Positions 24,773 through 33,016 of a DNA stretch of 64,000 bases are shown piece after piece. Made by a program: the position numbers and the translations under genes. Every line of letters starts with the position of its first letter. Position 1 is the first letter of the stretch. A model generated the notes under the pieces. The model was not told where the DNA came from, ran no database searches, and was given only the letters and a program-made list of their open reading frames with translations. The DNA is from Achromobacter sp. Bel (GTDB taxonomy: Bacteria > Pseudomonadota > Gammaproteobacteria > Burkholderiales > Burkholderiaceae_B), in contig NZ_JABBJN010000028.1 of assembly GCF_012928505.1 (NCBI RefSeq), positions 20,774 through 84,773 on the forward strand. Reading direction: 5' to 3'.

Positions 24773-26761
24773 TTATTCGAAACGGAAAGACAGCAAGGTG
24801 ATGTCGTCACGCTGGGGACGGCCACCCTGGTATTCGGCCAGCGCTTGCGTAAACGCGACGGCCTGTTCAGTTAACGGCTGCCGCGCGTGTCTCTTGAGCA
24901 TTTCCGCGAAACGCGTGTTGCCGAACCCGAACCCGTGCTCGCCGCCCGCCTGGTCCAGGAACCCGTCTGTCGCCAGGTAATAGGTCCAGCCCGGTTCCAT
25001 CTGCAGATCGATATTCGCGTAGACCCCGGTGCGCTTGTCGCCCAACGCGCGCCTGCCGCCGGGGATCTCGCGCAAGGTCTCGCCATCGCTGGCGTACAGG
25101 CTGATCTTCGCGCCGGCATACCGCAGCCGTCCCGTCTGGCGGTCAATATATACCAGGCCCGCATCGGTATTGGTGGCCAGCGCCCGGGGCAGTTGCGCAT
25201 CCGCAAGCATGGCGCGGATGGCCATGTCGGTGCGCGTCAGGATCCCGGCAGGATCGCCGGGGCCGACCTCGGTGATCGCCAGATCGATGGCGGCACGCGC
25301 CAGCATCGTCATCAGCGCGCCCGGCACGCCGTGGCCCGCGCAGTCCATGATACCCAGCAGGCAGTTGGCGCCGTCCGATCGGAAGACGTAGAAATCGCCG
25401 CCCACCACGTCGCGCGGCTTCCACAGCACGAAGTGGTGCGCGCCCAGGGACTGCGTCAGCTGGCGGTCCGGCAGGATGGCGCGCTGGATCAGGCTGGCGT
25501 AGTCGATGGAGTCGCCGATCTTCTTGTGCGCGGCGGCCATGGCCCGGTTGGCGTCCTCCAACTCGGACGTGCGTTCGCGCACCTTGGACTCCAGTTCGGC
25601 CGTGTGCTGGCGGACCTTGTCGGCCATGACACCGAAGGCGCGGCTCAGGTCGCCGATCTCGTCCTGCCCGCCCGGGGGCAGGCGCACGTCGTAGCTGCCG
25701 TCCGCGATGGCGCGGGCCGATTGCTGCAGGCGACGCAGCGGACGCAGCATCAGCCGCTCGATGGCGTAGCCGAAGCCCAGCAGCATGGCGGCGAACAGCA
25801 CCGCCAGGCCGATCGCCGCCGGCCACAGCCAACCGGTATCCAGCACGCGCGCGGCGCCCAGGTCCACAACCGTCAGCACGTGCCAATGCAACTCGGGCAT
25901 ATAGGCCACGGACATCAACTGGCGCGCGCCGTCGATCTTCACCCAGGCGGATTGCACCGATTGCGGATCGGCCTGGGCCGCGCGCATGGCTGCCCGCAAT
26001 TCGTCCCGGCCCGGCCCGTCGTCCAGCAGGTTGAACACCCTGCCCCGGCCGCCGGCGGCGCCGCCCGCGCCGGAGTTGTAGGCGATCAGGGTGGCGTCCA
26101 TATGCGCCTGGATGGCGCCTTCCTCGTCGACGATGATGGGCGTGACGCCGGGCTGGCCGCTGTTGACGAAATCGCGCAGGAAGCCGCCCACGTCCAGGCC
26201 GGCGCCGGTCAGGGCCACGACGCGGTCGCCGTCGCGCACCTGGACGTTGATCCACACCTTCGTAGTCTGGAGCTTCAGGTCGGGATTAACGTTGATGTTG
26301 TACTTGGCCGGCGACTTCAGCGTGGCGTAGAACCAGCCGTCGTCCGCCGCGCCGGGGCTGAGCGTATAGCGCGGCGCCTCGGACAACGGCTTGTCGTCGT
26401 TGAAGTAGTAGTGGCCGCTTGCGGCGCTGGCGATGAAGTAGGCGCGGCCCAGCAGATCGCGGCGGTAGCCGTCGGCTTCGCGGAAGAAGAGCTCGCGGGC
26501 AGCCGGATCGCCTTCGTTGCGCAGCCAGCGCCGGGTGACTTCGCTATCGGCCAGTCGCAGCGACAAGGCCAGTTCGCGCGACACCGGCGCCAGGATGCGT
26601 TGCCGGTTGAGTTGCGTGAAGTTATCGGCGAAGGCGCGTCCGAAGTGGTCCCTGACCCCATCCAGCACCAGCCAACCGATCACGGCGGCGGACGCCAAGG
26701 CGATCACGCATGCCAACAGCAGCGCCATCAATGATTTTTTGCGCAAACCCCATTTCGCCAT
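24773..26761 (-). CDS. siaA: Biofilm-regulation protein phosphatase SiaA
   Basis: A 662-residue inner-membrane phosphatase. An N-terminal membrane helix (about 10-33), a periplasmic dCache-like sensor domain (about 35-305), a second membrane helix (about 310-335), a HAMP domain with ARAIADGSYDVRLPPGG, a coiled coil (KVRQHTAELESKVRERTSEL) and a C-terminal PP2C/SpoIIE phosphatase domain follow in order. Metal-binding motifs GGDFYVF and MDCAGHGVPGALMTML are intact. It should dephosphorylate SiaC in response to an extracellular signal and so raise cyclic-di-GMP. It is the first gene of the sia operon; 229 bases upstream separate it from the Liv transporter genes. Confidence 0.93.
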   Translation of the reverse strand: MAKWGLRKKSLMALLLACVIALASAAVIGWLVLDGVRDHFGRAFADNFTQLNRQRILAPVSRELALSLRLADSEVTRRWLRNEGDPAARELFFREADGYRRDLLGRAYFIASAASGHYYFNDDKPLSEAPRYTLSPGAADDGWFYATLKSPAKYNINVNPDLKLQTTKVWINVQVRDGDRVVALTGAGLDVGGFLRDFVNSGQPGVTPIIVDEEGAIQAHMDATLIAYNSGAGGAAGGRGRVFNLLDDGPGRDELRAAMRAAQADPQSVQSAWVKIDGARQLMSVAYMPELHWHVLTVVDLGAARVLDTGWLWPAAIGLAVLFAAMLLGFGYAIERLMLRPLRRLQQSARAIADGSYDVRLPPGGQDEIGDLSRAFGVMADKVRQHTAELESKVRERTSELEDANRAMAAAHKKIGDSIDYASLIQRAILPDRQLTQSLGAHHFVLWKPRDVVGGDFYVFRSDGANCLLGIMDCAGHGVPGALMTMLARAAIDLAITEVGPGDPAGILTRTDMAIRAMLADAQLPRALATNTDAGLVYIDRQTGRLRYAGAKISLYASDGETLREIPGGRRALGDKRTGVYANIDLQMEPGWTYYLATDGFLDQAGGEHGFGFGNTRFAEMLKRHARQPLTEQAVAFTQALAEYQGGRPQRDDITLLSFRFE

Positions 26762-26990
26762 GCGAAGTCATCCTGACAACTTGATAAGACGTGACGTGCG
26801 TACCCGCCCTGAAGGCACGATAGGGTCAGGCGCGCTAAGTGTAGAGAACAGCGGGGTCAAATGAAACAGGCGCAAACGTCTGGATGCGTTCCAGACACCT
26901 TAAGTTTCAGCCCAGCAATGTAAATGCGGGTTTATTGCGTTTTATATCGTATTTTTTACGAGCGCCCCCGCAGGCGATGCGGCTTTATTA

Positions 26991-27695
26991 CTACACGCCC
27001 AGATAGCGTTCCCATAGGCCGCGGTCGGCGTCCAGCGCGCGCGAGTCGCCCGTCCACACGACCTTGCCACGCTCCAGGATGACGTGCTGGTCCGCCAGGC
27101 TCAGCAACCTTTCGACATATTTATCGATGACGAGGATGGTCTGCCCCGCCTGGCGCAACCGCGACAGGCAATTCCAGATTTCCTCGCGGATCTTGGGCGC
27201 CAGGCCCTCCGTGGCCTCGTCCAGGATCAGCAACCGGGGATTGGTGACCAGCGCCCGGCCGATGGCCAGCATCTGCTGTTCGCCGCCCGAGAGCTGGTTG
27301 CCCATGTTGCGGGCGCGTTCGGCCAGCCGGGGGAACAGGTCGAATACGCGTTCGGGCGTCCAGGGCTCGCCGATTTCGGGATTACGCGCGGCGACGAAGG
27401 CGGTCAGGTGTTCGCGCACCGTCAGATTCGGAAAGCACTGGCGTCCTTCGGGGACGATGGCCACGCCCGCCCGGGCAATGCGGTCCGGGCTCCAGCCGCT
27501 GATGTCCTGCCCCGCGAACTGGATCTTGCCGCCCCGCAGCGGCAACTGGCCGAACAGGGTGCGCAGCAGCGTGGTCTTGCCCATGCCGTTGCGGCCCAGC
27601 AAGGTCACGACCTGCCCGGCGCCGATCTGCAGGTCCACGCCGAACAGTACCTGGCTGGCGCCGTAGCCGCTCTGGGCCGATTCGATGGTCAGCAT
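26991..27695 (-). CDS. Liv-type ABC transporter ATP-binding protein (LivF)
   Basis: A 234-residue ATPase with Walker A GRNGMGKTT, signature LSGGEQQMLAIGRAL, Walker B LLILDEATEGLAP and switch region. It is of the LivF class, importing amino acids or carboxylates. The ATG overlaps the livG stop as TGATG. It is the last gene of the five-gene transporter operon that begins with the binding protein at 31720. An earlier in-frame start is excluded by the overlap with livG. Confidence 0.92.
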   Translation of the reverse strand: MLTIESAQSGYGASQVLFGVDLQIGAGQVVTLLGRNGMGKTTLLRTLFGQLPLRGGKIQFAGQDISGWSPDRIARAGVAIVPEGRQCFPNLTVREHLTAFVAARNPEIGEPWTPERVFDLFPRLAERARNMGNQLSGGEQQMLAIGRALVTNPRLLILDEATEGLAPKIREEIWNCLSRLRQAGQTILVIDKYVERLLSLADQHVILERGKVVWTGDSRALDADRGLWERYLGV

Positions 27696-28471
27696 CACGC
27701 GGTCTCCTCGTCGCCCAGATAGGCTTGCCGTACTTCCGGGTTGGCGCGGATCTCGTCGGGGGTGCCGGTCGCGATGACGCGGCCATACACCAGCACCGAC
27801 AGACGGTCGGCCAGGCGGAACACCGCCTGCATATCGTGTTCGACCAGCAGCATGGCGGCCCGTCCCCGCAGGGTTTCGATCAATTCGGTCAGGCGGACGG
27901 TCTCGTCGGGGCCCATGCCGGCCATGGGCTCGTCCAGCAGCAGCACGCTGGGCCGGGCGGCCAGCGCCAGCGCGAACTCCACTTTGCGTTGTTCGCCGTG
28001 CGGCAAGGTGCCCGCCGGCCGGTCCAGCAGGGCCGCGTCGATGGCGCATTCCCGGGCCAGCTCGCGCGCCTGTTCATACAGCGCGGATTCGGCGGCGCGC
28101 GGCTTCCAGAACCGGAAACTGCTGCCCGCATGGGCCTGCACCGCCAGCACCAGGTTGTCCAGCACGCTGGACTGCTTGAAGATATTGGTGATCTGGTAAG
28201 ACCGCGACAGCCCGGCCGACACGCGCTGGTGCGCGTTCATGCTCGTGACGTCGCGCCCGCCCACCGTCAACGTGCCGGAATCCGCCGCCAACGTGCCGGA
28301 CAGCAGGTGGATCAGCGTGGACTTGCCCGCGCCGTTGGGACCGATCAGGGCGTGGATTTCGCCCGGGTTCAGGGTCAGCGACACGTTATCGGTGGCGACC
28401 AGCGCGCCGAAGCGGCGGACCAGCCCGGAGGCCTGCAAGGCAGGCGCGGTGGCGTTGATAGACGGATTCAT
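27695..28471 (-). CDS. Liv-type ABC transporter ATP-binding protein (LivG)
   Basis: A 258-residue ATPase with Walker A GPNGAGKST, the LivG insertion GLSRSYQITNIF, signature LPHGEQRKVEFALAL in the position of LSGGQ, Walker B SVLLLDEPMAGMGP, and VEHDMQAVFRLADRLSVL. Its start at 28471 overlaps the livM stop (ATGA). The signature reads LPHGE rather than LSGGQ, a variation common in LivG proteins. Confidence 0.91.
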   Translation of the reverse strand: MNPSINATAPALQASGLVRRFGALVATDNVSLTLNPGEIHALIGPNGAGKSTLIHLLSGTLAADSGTLTVGGRDVTSMNAHQRVSAGLSRSYQITNIFKQSSVLDNLVLAVQAHAGSSFRFWKPRAAESALYEQARELARECAIDAALLDRPAGTLPHGEQRKVEFALALAARPSVLLLDEPMAGMGPDETVRLTELIETLRGRAAMLLVEHDMQAVFRLADRLSVLVYGRVIATGTPDEIRANPEVRQAYLGDEETA

Positions 28472-29430
28472 GATCCCACCTTGCCGGATTGGGGCGTGGC
28501 GCGTCCGCCGAACAACGGGCCGAACAGGCCGACCAGGCCGCGCGGCGCGCCGAACACCACGCACAGCAGCAGCACCCCCAGGGGCAGGTGCCAATATTCG
28601 GTCCACAGACGCAGCACTTCTTCCAGCGTCAGCATCACCACCGCACCGGCCACGCCGCCCCAGCGCAGGCCGATGCCGCCCACCAGCACCATGATCAGCA
28701 GGTTGGCCGATTGCGTCCAATGCATCAGGCTGGGCGAGATGAACAGGTTGTGGTTGGCCAGCAGCGCGCCGGCCAGGCCGGCTGCCGCGCCGCTTAGCGT
28801 GAAGGCCGCCAGTTTGATGCGATAGACCGGGTAGCCCATGGACTCCATGCGCGACTCGTTCTCGCGGATGCCCTGCAAGGCCGTGCCGAAGCGCGAGGAC
28901 ACCACCCGGCTGAACCCCCACATGACCAGCGCGAACAACACCAGCACCAGGTAATAGAAGCTGACGTCATGGGACAGGTCGATGCCCGGCAGCGTGGAAT
29001 AGCCGGGCAGGTTCAGCCCGTCTTCGCCGCCGTACTGGCGCAGCGAAATAAAGATGTAGAACAGCATCTGCGCGAATGCCAGCGTGATCATGATGAAGTA
29101 CACGCCGCGGGTGCGCAGCGAGATCGCCCCCGTGATGCAGGCCAGCACGCCCGCCAGCAGCATGGCCACCGGCCAGACGATCAACGCCGAGGTTACGCCC
29201 GACATCGCCAGGATGCCCACCGCATAGGCGCCGGCGCCGAAGAACGCCGCGTGCCCCAGCGCCACCATGCCGCCGTAGCCCAGGATCAGGTTCAGGCTGG
29301 TCGCCGCCAGCGCGTAGATCAGCACGCGCCGCACGAAGGAAATATAGAAGTCCAGGCCCAGCGCCGGCGCCACCAGCGGGAACACCGCCAGCGCCGCCAG
29401 GAGGACCACGGTCCAGATTGTGGTTCTCAT
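28468..29430 (-). CDS. Liv-type ABC transporter permease (LivM)
   Basis: A 320-residue inner-membrane permease with about eight to ten hydrophobic helices and the family blocks NLILGYGGMVALGHAAFFGAGAYA and GIRENESRMESMGYPVYRIKL. It forms the transport pore with the LivH permease. It overlaps livG by four bases, and two bases separate it from the end of livH. The C-terminal tail is basic (FGGRATPQSGKVGS). Confidence 0.92.
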   Translation of the reverse strand: MRTTIWTVVLLAALAVFPLVAPALGLDFYISFVRRVLIYALAATSLNLILGYGGMVALGHAAFFGAGAYAVGILAMSGVTSALIVWPVAMLLAGVLACITGAISLRTRGVYFIMITLAFAQMLFYIFISLRQYGGEDGLNLPGYSTLPGIDLSHDVSFYYLVLVLFALVMWGFSRVVSSRFGTALQGIRENESRMESMGYPVYRIKLAAFTLSGAAAGLAGALLANHNLFISPSLMHWTQSANLLIMVLVGGIGLRWGGVAGAVVMLTLEEVLRLWTEYWHLPLGVLLLCVVFGAPRGLVGLFGPLFGGRATPQSGKVGS

Positions 29431-29432
29431 CG

Positions 29433-30353
29433 TCAACCCCGCGCCGGAAACAGGCCGGAGGGCCGGAACACCAGCACAGCCGCCATCAATACGTAAATGG
29501 CGATGGCGGCCAGCGTCGGACCGACGCTGGAGGCCACGGCCGGAGAAAAGACCTGGCGCAGCAGCATCGGCAGGAACGCCCGCCCCGCCGTGTCCACCAT
29601 GCCCACCAGCAAGGCGCCCACGAAGGCGCCGCGGATCGATCCGATGCCGCCGATCACGATGCACACCAGCACCAGGATCAGGATTTCTTCGCCCATGCCC
29701 ACCTGCACCGACGTGATCGGCCCCAGCAGGGCGCCGGCCACCGCGGCCAGCATCGCGCCCAGCACGAACACGCCCAGGAACAGCAGCGGCACGCGCACGC
29801 CCATCAGCGTGGCCATCTGGCGGTTGGAGGCGCCCGCCCGCACCAGCACACCGGCGCGGGTGCGCGTCACGAACCAATACAGGCCCGCGGCGGCGGCCAC
29901 GCCGAACACGATGATCATCAGGCGGTAGGCGGGATACAGCAGGTCCGGCAGCAGCCGCACCGGACCGGACAGCACGGCCGGCATATTGAGCATGACAGGC
30001 GCGGGGCCCCAGATCATCTTGACGAGATCGTTGGCGATCAGGATGACGGCGTAGGTGCCCAGCACCTGGGCCAGGTGGTCGCGCAGCGCCAGGCGGCGGA
30101 TCAGCGTCAGTTCCAGCGCCACGCCGACCAGGCCGGTCGCGACGGCCGCCACCAGGACGGCGGCGGTGAATGAACCCGTGCGCTGCATGGTTTCGGCGGC
30201 GACGTAGGCGCCGGCCATGTAGAGCGAGCCGTGAGCCAGATTCATGATGTCCATGATGCCGAACACCAGGGTCAGCCCGGCCGCGATCAAAAACAACATC
30301 AACCCAAACTGGAGACCGTTCAGCAATTGCTCGACGATCAGCGTAAACGTCAT
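29433..30353 (-). CDS. Liv-type ABC transporter permease (LivH)
   Basis: A 306-residue permease beginning MTFTLIVEQLLNGLQFGLML, with the LivH block AAGLTLVFGIMDIMNLAHGSLYM and VIGGIGSIRGAFVGALLVG. About eight membrane helices are visible. I chose the ATG at 30353 because the family starts there; an ATG 48 bases upstream has no family support. It follows the binding-protein gene after a 200-base gap with strong hairpins. Confidence 0.92.
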   Translation of the reverse strand: MTFTLIVEQLLNGLQFGLMLFLIAAGLTLVFGIMDIMNLAHGSLYMAGAYVAAETMQRTGSFTAAVLVAAVATGLVGVALELTLIRRLALRDHLAQVLGTYAVILIANDLVKMIWGPAPVMLNMPAVLSGPVRLLPDLLYPAYRLMIIVFGVAAAAGLYWFVTRTRAGVLVRAGASNRQMATLMGVRVPLLFLGVFVLGAMLAAVAGALLGPITSVQVGMGEEILILVLVCIVIGGIGSIRGAFVGALLVGMVDTAGRAFLPMLLRQVFSPAVASSVGPTLAAIAIYVLMAAVLVFRPSGLFPARG

Positions 30354-30480
30354 GAACACTTCCCCTTGCCGCGAATCGCCGATGGCGTCGCTCGCGGCCA
30401 AATCATCAAAACCACCTGGTTATGCCTCACGCGGCCCACCCTGCGCAGCCCACGAAACCTGCCCGCCCGAGCGCGGTCGC

Positions 30481-30541
30481 GCGGAGCCGGCTTCGCCGGT
30501 CCGCAGCGACGCCCCCTTGAGGGGGAAGCGCGCAGCGCGTC
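30481..30541. repeat. Hairpin cluster between binding-protein and permease genes
   Basis: A stem with GCGGA/TCCGC and CCGGC/GCCGG at 30481-30504 (one bulged G) is followed by a perfect CCCCC-TTGA-GGGGG stem (30512-30525) inside GACGC/GCGTC (30508-30541). The element looks like a dispersed betaproteobacterial intergenic repeat. Lying after the binding-protein gene, it could act as a partial terminator or mRNA stabiliser that keeps binding-protein output above permease output. Confidence 0.65.
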
Positions 30542-30556
30542 GGGGGTGGGCCTTAC

Positions 30557-31720
30557 CTATAGCTTGCAATCGCCGACGTAGACGTCCTGATACTTGTCGA
30601 ACACCTTGCCCACCAGCTTGTTGGTAATGCGGCCGCTGCCATCCTTGTCGACCACGCGCAGGTAGTAGGACTGGATGGGGTAGTGGTTCTTGCCGTAGGT
30701 GAAGCTGCCACGCACCGACGGGTAGTCGGCCTTTTCCAGGGCGCGGATGACCGCCTCGCGGTCGGAAGCCTTGCCGCCGGCCTGCTTGACGGCGGCATCC
30801 ATGGCCATGATGACGTCATAGGCCTGGGCGGCGTACACGGACGGGTAGCGGCCGTTGTATTCCTTGCGGAAGGCGTCCACGAAGATCTTGTTCTGCGGCA
30901 CGTCCAGGTCATGCGCCCACTGCGCCGTGTTGTACATGCCCAGCATGGGCTCGCCCACCGCCTGGATCACGTCTTCGTCAGCCGAGAAACCCGGGCCGAT
31001 CAGCTTGACGCTTTGCGACAGGCCGGCCGACACGAACTGCTTGACGAAGTTGATGCCCATGCCGCCCGGCAGGAAGATGTAGACGGCGTCCGGCTTGGCG
31101 GCGCGGATCTGGGCGATCTCTGCGGCGTAGTCGATCTGGCCAAGCTTGGTGTAGACCTCGTCGCCCGGCGCGGTCTTGTAGCCGCGCTTGAAGCCGGTCA
31201 GCGCATCCTTGCCGGCCGGGTAGTCCGGGGCCATGATGAACATCTTCTTGAAGCCGCGGTCCGCCGCGACCTTGCCGGCCGCTTCGTGGAAGGCGTCGTT
31301 CTGGTAAGACGTGCCGAACCAGTAGTTGTTGCATTGGGCGCCGGCGAATTGGCTGGGGCCCGGATTGTTCGACAGGTAGGGCACCTTGGCCGCGAACAGC
31401 GCGGGGCCGACGGCCAGCGCCACGTTCGAGCCGATGGGGCCGGTGAAGAAATCGATCTTGTCGCGCTGGATGTAGCGGGTGACCAACTGGCGGGCCTGGT
31501 CGGGGTTGCCGCCCATGTCGGTCTGCACGAATTCGGCGGGCTGCCCGCCCAGCTTGCTGCCCAATTGCTTGATGGCCAGGTTGAAGCCGTCACGGGCTTC
31601 GGCGCCCAACGCCGAGAACGGGCCGGAGATGTCGTTGGCGATGCCGACCTTGACGGCATCTGCCATGGCCACGGCCGGCACCAGCGCGGCGACGGCGATA
31701 AGGGAAGTGATCAAACGCAT
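30557..31720 (-). CDS. Liv-type ABC transporter substrate-binding protein
   Basis: A 387-residue periplasmic binding protein with signal peptide MRLITSLIAVAALVPAVAMA and mature start DAVKVGIANDISGPFSALGAE. It resembles the orphan binding protein at 8945-10123 over its full length. Unlike that protein it is followed by its own permease and ATPase genes. Context next to the formamidase and the 2-aminobenzoyl-CoA operon suggests uptake of an aromatic acid or amino acid; the ligand is not decided by sequence. I chose the ATG at 31720, where a signal peptide begins, over an open frame reaching 31879. Confidence 0.9.
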   Translation of the reverse strand: MRLITSLIAVAALVPAVAMADAVKVGIANDISGPFSALGAEARDGFNLAIKQLGSKLGGQPAEFVQTDMGGNPDQARQLVTRYIQRDKIDFFTGPIGSNVALAVGPALFAAKVPYLSNNPGPSQFAGAQCNNYWFGTSYQNDAFHEAAGKVAADRGFKKMFIMAPDYPAGKDALTGFKRGYKTAPGDEVYTKLGQIDYAAEIAQIRAAKPDAVYIFLPGGMGINFVKQFVSAGLSQSVKLIGPGFSADEDVIQAVGEPMLGMYNTAQWAHDLDVPQNKIFVDAFRKEYNGRYPSVYAAQAYDVIMAMDAAVKQAGGKASDREAVIRALEKADYPSVRGSFTYGKNHYPIQSYYLRVVDKDGSGRITNKLVGKVFDKYQDVYVGDCKL

Positions 31721-31899
31721 GGTGGTGTGCTCCGTGCGCGAGCCCGCGCAGAGGGTGTTCTTATTGAGGGTGCGATTCGAATGACTTCTGTGCCCGGCCT
31801 GCCGGCGCCATTGCGCCGCCGTCAAACTGGCGCTTGCAAAGATATTGCTTGCTACGTCAGGATCCCGTTGTGAGAGCATAGGGAATACTGGCGTGGTTC

Positions 31900-31919
31900 A
31901 TAGTTTAGGTTTAAAGTAT
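31900..31919. promoter_or_regulatory. Candidate operator shared with the 2-aminobenzoyl-CoA operon
   Basis: ATAGTTTAGGTTTAAAGTAT is an imperfect palindrome (half-sites ATAnTTTA and TAAAnTAT) located 180 bases upstream of the binding-protein start. It matches 17 of 20 bases of the site at 19365-19384. A MarR gene lies 1.1 kb to the right and MarR proteins bind such sites. Confidence 0.5.
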
Positions 31920-31977
31920 TCGTCAAAACAAGACTAGGGTTTTTACCAAAGGGTTATTACCAGGGACCAATGCCCAA

Positions 31978-32080
31978 GAATTACCCAAGAATTACCCAAG
32001 GATTACCAACGGGTTTTTTACTAACGGGTTTTCCTGACTAACGGGTTTTTCTTACTAACGGGTTTTCCAATAGGGTTTTC
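31978..32080 (+). repeat. Degenerate tandem array before the formamidase start
   Basis: Three 11-base units of the type GAATTACCCAA (starting 31978, 31989, 32000) run into about five units of ACTAACGGGTTTT type (starting near 32005, 32020, 32037, 32054, 32070) spaced 15, 17, 17 and 16 to 17 bases. The last unit ends 15 bases before the ATG at 32096. Units are AT-rich and show no spacers of CRISPR type. Confidence 0.8.
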
Positions 32081-32095
32081 CGACAATCTACCGCC

Positions 32096-33016
32096 ATGGT
32101 CACCCTCTACCGCCACTATGACCGCGCAGGCCTGGATGTCCAGTACAACGCTCGCGCGACAGTACCCGACATCGGTCCGATACTCAAGAAATACGCCGAA
32201 GACAGCGCTGCGGCGCGCCAGTCGCTGGATTGCGGGCTGGACGTGCCGTTCGGCGACCATCCCGACGAGCTGCTGGACATCTTCCGCCCCGCGCCGGAGG
32301 CGTCCAGCGGCGCGGGCGCACCCGTGTTCGTGTTCATCCACGGCGGCTACTGGCGCCTCTTGTCCAAGAACGATTCCAGCAGCATGGCGCCCGCCTTCAC
32401 GCAAGCGGGCGCGGTGGTCGTGTCGGTGAACTATTCACTGGCGCCTGCCGTGACACTGGACCGCATCGTGGACCAGAACCGGCGCGCGCTGGCCTGGATC
32501 CACCGCCACATCGCCGATTACGGCGGCGACCCCCGGCGCATCCACGTCTGCGGCAGTTCCGCGGGCGGGCACCTGGTGGGCGCGTTGCTGGCAGGCGGCT
32601 GGCACGCCAGCTACGAAGTGCCTCCCGACGTGATCCGCGGGGCCGCGCCGCTGTCCGGCCTGTTCGACCTGCGCCCGCTGGTGCATACCCATATCAACGA
32701 ATGGATGCGCATGAGCGAAGCCGACGCCATCCGCAACAGCCCCGCCCTGCACCTGCCGCCCACGGGCTGCCCGCTGGTCATCAGCTACGGCGAATCCGAA
32801 ACCGACGAATTCAAGCGCCAAAGCGACGACTATCTGGCCGCCTGGCAGCAACGCGGCTTTCCCGGACGCTATGTGCCGATGCCCGGCACCAACCATTACG
32901 ACATCGTGTTGACGCTCAACGATCCCGCCAGCCCGCTGACGCGCGCCATCTTTGAACAGATGGGCCTGGCGCCCGCTTCCCCACGCATTCCCGGTATCCT
33001 CCCTAGCCATGACTGA
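32096..33016 (+). CDS. Kynurenine formamidase-like alpha/beta hydrolase
   Basis: A 306-residue alpha/beta hydrolase with the arylformamidase signature HGGYW (residues 82-86) and nucleophile Ser155 in GSSAGGHL; GESETDEF and NHYDIV supply the likely Asp and His. Enzymes with HGGYW deformylate N-formylkynurenine to kynurenine, the step before anthranilate. The ATG has no clear Shine-Dalgarno sequence and is preceded by a tandem repeat array. The 3' end overlaps the MarR gene by eight bases. Other esterases share HGG, so the exact substrate is inferred from HGGYW and from the neighbouring anthranilate-type operon. Confidence 0.8.
   Translation: MVTLYRHYDRAGLDVQYNARATVPDIGPILKKYAEDSAAARQSLDCGLDVPFGDHPDELLDIFRPAPEASSGAGAPVFVFIHGGYWRLLSKNDSSSMAPAFTQAGAVVVSVNYSLAPAVTLDRIVDQNRRALAWIHRHIADYGGDPRRIHVCGSSAGGHLVGALLAGGWHASYEVPPDVIRGAAPLSGLFDLRPLVHTHINEWMRMSEADAIRNSPALHLPPTGCPLVISYGESETDEFKRQSDDYLAAWQQRGFPGRYVPMPGTNHYDIVLTLNDPASPLTRAIFEQMGLAPASPRIPGILPSHD

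Larger units (their letters stand above)
31721..32095. other. 375-base divergent regulatory region
   Basis: Noncoding region between the divergent binding-protein gene and the formamidase gene. It contains a 20-bp imperfect palindrome (31900-31919) matching the site upstream of the 2-aminobenzoyl-CoA operon, and a degenerate tandem array (31978-32080). From about 31900 rightward it is visibly AT-richer than the surrounding coding sequence. Confidence 0.75.

Noticed and set aside
26878..26896. GTCTGG/CCAGAC hairpin in the gap upstream of siaA
   Set aside because: A six-base stem with seven-base loop and no neighbour signal; too weak for a call as terminator or operator.
31978..32080. CRISPR array
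   Set aside because: The units are only 11-17 bases, contiguous and degenerate, without spacers of uniform length, and no cas gene is near.
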